Source: Mucor racemosus
Lineage: Eukaryota > Mucoromycota > Mucoromycetes > Mucorales > Mucoraceae
Direction of reading: 5' to 3'
Assembly (NCBI GenBank): GCA_027405735.1
Contig: JAPEHQ010000004.1
Span: 744,001 to 808,000 of the forward strand
Length of the DNA: 64,000 bases
The notes below the pieces were generated by a model. It had not been told where the DNA came from. It saw only the letters and a list, made by a program, of their open reading frames with translations, and did not search any database. The stretch's first letter is position 1; each line of letters opens with the position of its first letter. Below, piece after piece: positions 56,224 through 64,000 of the stretch. Both the position numbers and the translations under genes were made by a program.

Positions 56224-59034
56224 TTAATAATATAGATTATAGACAATTACAATTCAATAGGTTGTTGATGTAGGGCAATACATGCAAAAACCAATGTATT
56301 TACGATTATCATCATTTTTAAATATGTTTGTAGCTGTAATATTTGCAGCAACATTGGTTTTTGCTTGAGTATAAACTTAAATAGCACTTACTGCTTAGAT
56401 TCATACCGCAAGACAAATCTAAGATTATAAATGTTACTTTATCACTCATAAAATTTAAACAAATTAACCTTCTTTAAACTTACTATTTTAGTTTACAATT
56501 GTCATCTGTAAAAAGATTTTTTTCAAGTATACAGTAGCTACGATCATAACTATCGTTATTAGGCAAGACATTAGATTATTCTTTTTTTTTTGTTTCTATA
56601 TCATTTGAAATTTTATCACTTTTCTGGAATATTTCGTGGGTTTGTGGCCAGTTCTAGCTTTTCATTGAATAGATATAGATATCATTGCCTTCGATTTGAT
56701 CTGGTAATCAAGAAATACGTCCAAAAATACAGTAGTAAATAATGATATTTGATCTTAGAATGCAGTTAATAAATGAAAATATCAGTCTCTAATATAGACT
56801 GCTACCTATATTAAAAACGTTTGTCCTTTATGTTAGCATGCGTGTTCAGATAAAAGAAAAGAATAATACCAGCTTGATAGTCTGATATGCCTTATCAAAC
56901 GGTGAATTTATCCTTCTTGGAATATGAAAAAAAAGAGAGAAACAACACACGTAGAAAAGGATTTTCAAGGCTTTACATTATTTAGCGCAATTAAAACCCT
57001 GCTAAATTGCACATTTCAGCCAATGTAAAAGCAGCATTACAGCGCATCAATCCATAAACTAAACAAAATAAGCAATATCTGTTATCATAGAAACATGCAT
57101 TTTCTACCAGAAAAACCGGCTGTCATATGATAAATTCATTAAAAAATTGCAAAAGCGAGCCCGTAGAGCGACACCATAATTGAGTATAGCAAGACTAAAC
57201 AGCTAAGTCTGTTAGTTATACTACTATGATATATCTATGTTTTAAATAAAAAAGCGGTTTTTTTTAAAACTTTTCTCATATTTAACCACGTACGGTCTGA
57301 AAATTCAGACTTTGTAGCGGACATTTGAGGGACTCATTTTATCCTTACCAACACTCATGATTTTGATCAAAAAAGAAAAATCAAATTTTGATACCAAAAT
57401 CAACGTTTAAATGTACTACATTGTGAGAGAAAATTGTAGCTATAACTAATACGCATTTTATAAAAACTTAATATTAAATGTTAAGTAATGAAACTTTGTA
57501 CTTTTGGCCCAAAAACGGTTTTTTGATTAAAGGATTTTCATGTAATATTTTGCAATGAAAATGTTTGTTATTTTTTATCGAGCAGATAGAGCGCTAAATC
57601 CTGTATATGTGTATATTTTTGTTTTTATAATTGGTAGTATAATTAACTCTAAATTTGCAAAATCAGAAAAAAAATTTTAAAAAATGTCAAAATTGATGAT
57701 CTGGACAAGAATAATTTTCTAAATTAATATTTCGCTTATAAGCCTTGTAAGTCTTAAAAATAAGAGATTTTATAATACTGGAGAACTTTTTCAAGAATTT
57801 ACAATGCTGTACCCACTTGATTCAAGCTTATTACTGTAAACCTTTATACATGTTAATATTGTGTGGTAGTTTATTTGATGATAATATAGTCTTACTTGAT
57901 AATTAATGCGCTAGAGTTGATTTACACTGAGTTTTATTCTTACCTCACCAATATTATAAACATAAACATGGCCAGCACTGGAATCTATTGCCGTCTTTTT
58001 ACCCACTTTGTTCCAAGCCAATTTATTCAACGTATTACTAGAACCAACTTAAGTACTTACAAATGGTTCCTCGGTATTTGCATTCAAGTTCCATAAATTA
58101 AATTAATTTGTTTCATCTACTACTACAGTAGTATCAAATGTATCATCAGCCCGCCTTATGATAAATGTCAATCTAAAACCAGAAACATCCAACTGTCATT
58201 GTTATAAGCTATGAAAAGCTTGTTTTTTAATAATAACACAGCAATTAAATAAAAAACAAGATGATACTAATAGCATATGGTGAGTATTTAAGATCTAAGT
58301 CTGATGATGAAGTATGCTTTTAAGCTCTTTTAAAAATCCTGAAGCAAACACAACGTCTTGGTCCTATAGTAATTTCTATCCATCAAAATGTTGCGATTTC
58401 TACTACATAATGAATGCACATTTTATTAAACTTGACCTCGATGTACATTGAGTATCAGTTTTTACCAGTTGTATTTTCTCTGATTCATTGATATTCAGTT
58501 ATATTGAATGATGATTTGTAGTATTGCCAAAAAAAAAAAAAAAAAAAACGAACAAATGCTTCAAGTGTTTTCTGCATATCAAATTATGCAATTTAGTAGC
58601 AATGATTGCTTTTTGAACCTATTGATGTTAATCAGAATAGTTAGTACGTTCATTCAAAAGTAAGCTTTGTTGCTTTATACGATACATTTACATTCACCCA
58701 ATCAATAAATGACATTGCATTTATTATCCGTTATATCAATCAACCAACTTCATCTTGATTCAATAAATTTGATAATTAAAATCAAGTGCCTAAATTACAC
58801 TTGAGCCACCAGGTATCGCCACAAAAAAATCTCGTACAGTTCGACAAAGCATCACAATCTCGATCATCTTTTTGTGTTTATAGATCTGAGCTCTCTCACA
58901 CATTCGTATATCTCTGCATAAACCATATCTCTATCTGTTCAATTTAACTGAAATACATTGAACGCCAACATCGTACTTGAGAAAACGCCTTGTCTTATTG
59001 CGAGTCAACACAACAACAACTAATTTGATGCTAG
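56224..59034 (-). repeat. Large inverted repeat, right arm (partner 50194-53008)
   Basis: Inverted near-copy of the left arm. The inner edge falls at the TTATTAATAATATAG junction, where the two copies diverge. The outer edge is at CTAG (59031-59034). Confidence 0.92.
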
Positions 59035-60160
59035 TTTAGTATCAGCAATTGAACCAGATAAATTTGAAATTAGACGATCCCTTTTAATAGTTCTGTATAC
59101 TATCATGAGTTCATAATGGACTGTTATTATAGATACGCTAAACAAGGATGGTGAGTTAACTCTAGTGGACAAACGAGTCGATTAGCAGCATAAACGAAAT
59201 AATATTAAAATCAAATATAGTAATTGAATGAGCAAGGGATAATAAACCATGTAAATTAGCATAATTGAATTATTTCAAGCGTTTTGAACTGAATACACCT
59301 TTACTTTTGACCTATAAAAATTGATTTATTAATAAAATCAATTAACAAGTAATGATTATGGTATACCTTCGATAGCTGGTAGTCGTATACAAAGCAACAT
59401 CTTGTTTTCATCTTCTTCTTGGCTGTTGGTAATTAAACAGAAACAAATATTTTTTAGAAATAAAATAGATTAACAAGAGTTTATTCATTCATTTATTCAA
59501 ATCAAGTCAATAATACCATACAGGCTTTTATAATCACCAGTTTTTCTCCAGGTAGATATCGACTTTAGACCAAAAGAGTATCGATTATTATAGCGTAGAT
59601 GATGGAACAAAATGACTAATAAGTCTCGGATGCTTTTTTTGTTCAAGAAAGATATTATTATAACGTGCCCTAACATTAACAGTTAATAATTCAATTCCAA
59701 ATGAACAATAGGAAAAACATGTACTAGTACCTGCTTCTTGATTTCAGTTTATGAAAAAATACTGCTAGTCTTTTTGTTGTAGTTTTAAACGTAAATAAAA
59801 GAGCTGAGGAAAGAGTTGAGAAAAAAAGATTTTGTGTGTTACAAACAGGTTGTTGACGTTGTTCCCATTTGGTCCCCGAAAGAAGAACATGGGCAGAACT
59901 CTTTCAAACCCCAAATTTCAAATTGATATATCTCGTTAATAAGGCAATTCTGTTGAATCAGAGTAACTCACATCTGATTTAAACCATTCAAATTATCTTC
60001 GTTATTAATTATATTATGATTGATATACTTTAGTAAATTGACTAAAAAACCTCGATCTCATTGCACTGCTCATCTGGGTTGCCTGATCTGCATAAAAGTT
60101 TTTATTCTGCCCATCTGTGCATATCACTATGCCCATGGAAAACATAGTTTGGCCGTAGTG
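56224..60160 (-). mobile_element. CACTA element 4, truncated on the left
   Basis: From 56224 it follows the CACTA-2 order through to a right end GGCCGTAGTG at 60151-60160, with the B-type subterminal zone (CTGCCCATCTGTGCA words). It lacks the A-type end, which would lie left of 56224. It includes the uninterrupted counterpart of the LTR-B insertion in CACTA-2 (about 58295). The segment about 59075-59300 is not shared with CACTA-2. Confidence 0.72.
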
Positions 60161-60339
60161 ATAATATTCTTTACTTTCTATCTTTCATTGTAAGTCTAGA
60201 TTATCAAAACTTAGCTTATTATGTGATTATCAGGGTAATTATTTACAGTGTTTATATGGCACATGTGCTAAATATATTAAGGGATAGTTAATTTCCATAT
60301 TTAAACTATGATTTCCGGTACATTTATGTATGCAAATAC

Positions 60340-60581
60340 AACAAATATGCTTATAGATATTATTCTTCTTGTTATTATAAATTGGTAATCACTGGATTGA
60401 TGAAGGTTGGTGCTATTTGTAAATTAGATATTTATTAGTAGTGAATAAATGAAAGTAAAGGGTGTGTAACAAGACAGATAAATCTACAAGGGATTATGTA
60501 ATGATTTTCTGGTAGTATTTATATAAGGAATGAGGCAACAAGATTTTGCATGAATAAAACTGAAATGTTTGACTCATTACA
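60340..60581 (+). mobile_element. LTR-C copy 3, 5'-truncated
   Basis: Matches 13310-13548 and 33090-33323 (shared 'ttcttgttattataaattgg' and 'gtatttatataaggaatgag' blocks) and ends CATTACA. The first 40-50 bases of the family are missing. Confidence 0.65.
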
Positions 60582-60649
60582 ATTATACTATATACTCCTA
60601 TGACAACCCTTGAATTTCATTATAAAATGTTACTTTCTCGCATAATTAA

Positions 60650-61357
60650 AATTGTTGAGTAAAGAGATTGATTATTGTATTTGCGAGCAGATCGGCACAC
60701 TTATCCTGGTTCAAAATACCTCATGCAAAAGCACAATTGGACCAAGACTTTAGCATGGAAGCATCCCCACATCATCAAATGCCCTGTTCCAAATTTTGAA
60801 CAACAATTAACTTTAGGAGGGCGAGCTTCTAAATTTTGTTCTCCAGAAAACGAATCTAATGCATTGACGCCTGGTGCTCCCTTTTCCAGCTTAAACATAG
60901 ACTCATCTGTCTAAATAACAGTCTCCCATTGTCCAGTGATCCAATTTTTATGATGCTGATACCATTCCACTATGAAGAAAAAATCTCTTAATTCTCTTAA
61001 TATGGCACAGTTAAGAGAATTAAGAGATTTTTTCTTCATATTAATATTTATTTTTTCCAGCTCAAATTAAAAATTAGATTCACAGAAGTTTTTGGTTTAT
61101 TTAAAAACCCCTGAGTGTGGTTTTAAAAAAGAGTGTTTTTTAATCATAAATTGAATATGTGATCCACGTTTTTGCCAATGGTCACTCTTCCAAAAAAATG
61201 CCGAACAATCTTCGGACGCGGCCATCTAATAATATTTCCAAACTGTAGATTTCTAGAAAAAATTACCGGACTGTCCGGATGCGGCTGTTTAAATATCTCA
61301 AGTAACTGTGGGATGCAGGTATCGAAATTTCATACAAAAATCAAGGTTTGACTGTAT
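60650..61357 (-). pseudogene. Tc1/mariner transposon relic with degenerate transposase
   Basis: On the minus strand the right edge begins CAGTCAAACCTTGATTTTTG next to a TA, a Tc1-like terminus. Further in, HKNWITGQWETVI, stop, TDESMFKLEKGAPGV matches the DDE motif I/II region (HKNWT...W..VI(F/W)TDES). GTGHLMMWGCFHAK matches the GGGSVMVWGCF motif, then after a frameshift GILNQDKCADLLANTI. At least one nonsense codon and two frameshifts. A 66-bp palindromic insertion lies at 60973-61038. The left end is lost. Confidence 0.8.
60971..61040. repeat. Perfect 30-bp inverted repeat with 10-nt loop (MITE-like palindrome)
   Basis: 60971-61000 and 61011-61040 are perfect reverse complements around the loop TATGGCACAG. 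Each arm begins or ends in TA, so the body 60973-61038 (66 bp, 28-bp inverted repeats) sits between TA dinucleotides like a TA-targeting element. It lies exactly where similarity to the Tc1 transposase breaks. Confidence 0.9.
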
Positions 61358-62239
61358 AATTAATTATTCAAAGGCTCATTTTGTGTAAAGTATAAAATAC
61401 AACATACAGCATATAATATTAGCCTAATAACAGATTTAACTTGGAAAGTATAAGATGATACAACCGGATTCGAATGTTACGCCAGGAGATTATATCAATC
61501 TCAAAGCTAAAATATGTACTAAATCATTTAATAAAAATAAAGGAAAACTGTTATAAAATGAAAGAGCACACTAAAACTAAAGAACTTTATTATAAGATCG
61601 AACCATCTTCTTTTATATTCACATTCTCTAATTATATGACCTGTTTAAAGGAGTCTATTTATATATATTCATATATCCAATCAAATCTAGGTGACACACA
61701 CTAGTTCCATATTCCTGCATACACGGAGCTTCATAACATAATACACAGCAATGTAGAACTTAACATATCAAACTGTGTCGTAATCTTAACCAAGGAATGC
61801 ACCCAGATCTGTGGATGCAACATCGAAAAAAAGTCCACAAAATCCCAAATTTAAAGTATTTACTGTATATATAAATAGAAGTAAAATATACATGATAATA
61901 TTCATTATTCTTAAAATATATCCATTTTTATATTCAAATATATATTGATATTTTTCATTCGAAAATTTTTTTTTATAAATTGCTTTCATATTTTTTAAAA
62001 AAAAAGAGAGGGATATTTTGGAATATCAGAAAAAAATCATTTTTTAAAAATTTACCCAGAGGCAAGTAACTATTTTATTATATTTTCACTGCTTACAGTA
62101 TTTACTCTACCATTGAAAAAGAAATATGGACGTATTGCCTGAAGGGAACACAAGGTAATAAGCACTATAGTTGCAGTGGTAGTACAAAAAATAGCCTAGT
62201 TATATATATTAAATTGAAAAACAAAAATTTTATAAGCGG
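61358..62239. other. AT-rich non-coding stretch before the tRNA gene
   Basis: Only short chance frames. No repeat match to the families defined here. 61900-62050 has long A and T runs. Confidence 0.4.
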
Positions 62240-62312
62240 GGGGAAATGGTGTAGTGGCTATCACATTCGCTTTGCATGCGAAAGGCCCCGGGTTCAATCC
62301 CCGGTTTCTCCA
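62240..62312 (+). tRNA. tRNA-Ala (anticodon TGC)
   Basis: 73 nt: acceptor stem GGGGAAA pairs with TTTCTCC (one G-U), discriminator A. The anticodon stem TTCGC/GCGAA encloses the loop TTTGCAT, so the anticodon is TGC. The T arm contains GGTTCAATCC (internal B box) and an A-box-like TGGTGTAGTGG is present. No intron. A T-rich pol III terminator follows at about 62347. CCA is not encoded, as usual in eukaryotes. Confidence 0.95.
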
Positions 62313-62963
62313 ACCGATTATATATCCTTGAGTTTATCTCAAGGATGTTCTTTTTGTTTTTTTGATATTTCGAAAGTCGAAAACAATTACTTCATTTTTT
62401 CTGTTTATTTTTTTTTATTTTTGAATGTTTTTCAAAAAGAAACAGTGCTGTACGATGTCGTGTGCTGAGATATATGTTTTACAGTAGATTCAAATAAATG
62501 TATACAAAAGATTATATATGAGATAAAAGATGATCTTTATTATTATTATATGTTTTGATATTTTATACTAATTAAAAAGGTTACACACAAAGTCTGTGTG
62601 TACCTGACAACGATCGTTCACCATGTCGTAGAAGTTCAATTTTTGATTTGATTCATATTCTCATTTATTCAATCAAATTTTTTTATACAATGACGAATGA
62701 AGAAATAGAGTAAAGTGGGAGAAGACGACGGAGAGGAACTGATTGTCGTTAAAAAATGATATAGATGTTCAGGGGAAGGGGAGTAAGAAGAGGGGAAATA
62801 CAATTAAAAATTATATATATATATAAATGGTAGTTATAAGAAATCCAGGAAGAATATGGTTTACATACGAATCTTTGCTGATAATGTTGTTGTTGTTGCT
62901 CAAATCCAAACAAAAGTAAAAAAGCAAATAAAAGAAATAATAATATAAGAATAATATATAGAT
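62313..62963. other. Intergenic region between tRNA-Ala and the phosphatase gene
   Basis: AT-rich, with a probable 3' UTR of the phosphatase gene (about 62850-62963) and a short AT-dinucleotide run near 62810. No gene seen. Confidence 0.45.
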
Positions 62964-64000
62964 TTATACAAAGTATTGACCTCCTGTGCCACCCATCTTT
63001 GATCCACCCATTCCATTTCTAGCAGAAAATGGAGTAAAACGATCCTGATCTGGTACAGCATCGAATATTTTGAATTTTGTATCGTTATCACTCACTTCCA
63101 TAATGGAAGCAACATTACCACAACGATAACAATAATTAGGTGCAGACCAAACCGTAACTAATTCATCATTAGGAAACATGTATTTATATCCTTCTTGTAC
63201 CAATTGATGTGCTCTAGCAATTAATGATAATCCATTGATATGATTAAACTGAAATAATAAAAGCGTTAATTCTCATTTTAGAATCTACCATGTTCTCAAT
63301 CCTTACCTCGCTTGTTACTTTGCCCCCAAACAACCAACCAGCACCTCTAGGACTCACTGCCCATGTGTCTATATCTTCAGGATCAGACCACATTAAATCA
63401 CAAAAAGATCCTTCGTGAGGAATTTCTTGTAAACGATGAATAGTTCTCATTTGATCGAGAGCTTTAATATCGGGTGATAAACCACCATGAACACATAAAA
63501 TTGATCCATCAATAATCTACAAAAAAAACAAAAAAAACAATAATAATTAATATTCATGTTTTTCTCCACATTTTTCGGATAAAATACATTACAGCAGCTA
63601 AAGTCAAATAATCAAATACTGAGCAACAGTATTTCCAAACGTTCGCATTTCCGTATTTTGTTTGACATTCATCTAAAACAAACTTGTAAATATGGTGATC
63701 TCGCTCAATACTATCCAGAAACAAAGATTACCATAAAACCCGTACACTTGGGTGATTTGTCTGCTTTCATGATTTCCTCTTAATAAAGTAATTTTATCGG
63801 GATATCTAAAAACATGGCAACACAATTAGAATTGCGTACAAACAATTATTAAACTACATTACTTTGCTTTCAAGACCATCAAAAGTGTGAATGTTTCTAA
63901 ACTGAAATAACCACGATCAACATAGTCGCCCTGTATAAACAAAAATATATTAATATTATATATTTTCGTATAAAGTAAAAAATCACTTGCCATGAAAATG
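62964..64000 (-). CDS. SIT4: PP6/Sit4-type serine/threonine protein phosphatase catalytic subunit (partial, 5' end beyond window)
   Basis: Visible exons (high to low): 63991-64000 (partial), 63863-63930, 63732-63805, 63593-63672, 63307-63516 and 62964-63248. PPP motifs: [86 protein letters not shown] and [16 protein letters not shown]. The last motifs ([26 protein letters not shown]) fit PP6/Sit4 better than PP2A or PP4. The C-terminus adds a Gly-rich segment and ends QYFV where family members end YFL. This subfamily controls cell cycle, TOR signalling and ER-Golgi traffic with SAPS-domain partners. The intron 63931-63990 starts GCAAGT, i.e. GC-AG. Confidence 0.9.

Noticed and set aside
51133..58096. 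66-aa ORF present twice (51133-51333 minus, 57896-58096 plus)
   Set aside because: It is the antisense shadow of the captured dynein fragment in the two inverted-repeat arms; its identity reflects DNA duplication, not protein conservation.
1..64000. CRISPR arrays, bacterial operons, prophage or biosynthetic cluster
   Set aside because: The window is a eukaryotic nuclear region; no regularly spaced short repeats, ribosome-binding sites or linked biosynthetic genes are present.

Overview
This is a fungal nuclear window. It is strongly AT-rich, with short introns (about 50-80 bp, GT-AG plus one probable GC-AG), T-rich polypyrimidine tracts and eukaryotic gene families: cytochrome bc1 subunit 9, IND1/NUBPL, anthranilate synthase I, uS5/RPS2, a fungal-type G-alpha, HID1, and a PP6/Sit4 phosphatase. 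Protein style and intron density fit an early-diverging fungus of the Mucoromycota, probably a mucoralean. That placement is inference and I cannot name the species.

Layout. 1-13.5 kb is a transposon nest: an old LTR element (family B) was entered by a CACTA-type DNA transposon (1975-12295), which was entered in turn by a solo family-B LTR (2773-3301) and by a nearly intact Ty3/gypsy chromovirus (4746-11070, LTRs differing at one site, TSD GATCT). 15.2-26.2 kb is a gene island: a CSC1/OSCA-type channel (+), a G-protein alpha subunit (-), a decayed ALKBH1-like dioxygenase gene (+), QCR9 (+) and IND1 (-). 26.7-37.4 kb is repeats again: two copies of an unclassified AT-rich repeat (family D) flank a 6.1-kb CACTA element (29389-35495, TSD ACC) that itself sits inside an LTR-B copy. 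38.8-49.4 kb is a second gene island: HID1 (+), anthranilate synthase TRP2 (-), a GNAT acetyltransferase (-), RPS2 (-) and a membrane-anchored PHP-domain protein (-). 50.2-61.4 kb holds a large inverted duplication (about 2.8-kb arms, 3.2-kb spacer) made of CACTA sequence, an LTR-C remnant and a Tc1/mariner relic carrying a perfect 66-bp palindromic insertion. 62.2-64 kb has tRNA-Ala(UGC) and the 3' part of a PP6/Sit4-type phosphatase gene that runs off the window.

How the parts relate. The genes are housekeeping or signalling genes with no clear cluster. QCR9 and IND1 are convergent mitochondrial respiratory genes. TRP2 carries a perfect Gcn4/CPC1-type site in its 5' flank, which suggests cross-pathway amino-acid control. 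The most unusual content lies in the mobile DNA. The CACTA-like elements carry recognisable pieces of the last WD repeat of a cytoplasmic dynein intermediate chain gene (Pack-type capture). One element shows a sharply bounded near-identical tract suggestive of gene conversion, and another pair forms a long inverted repeat. The gypsy polyprotein is open except for one in-frame TAG near the start of Gag.
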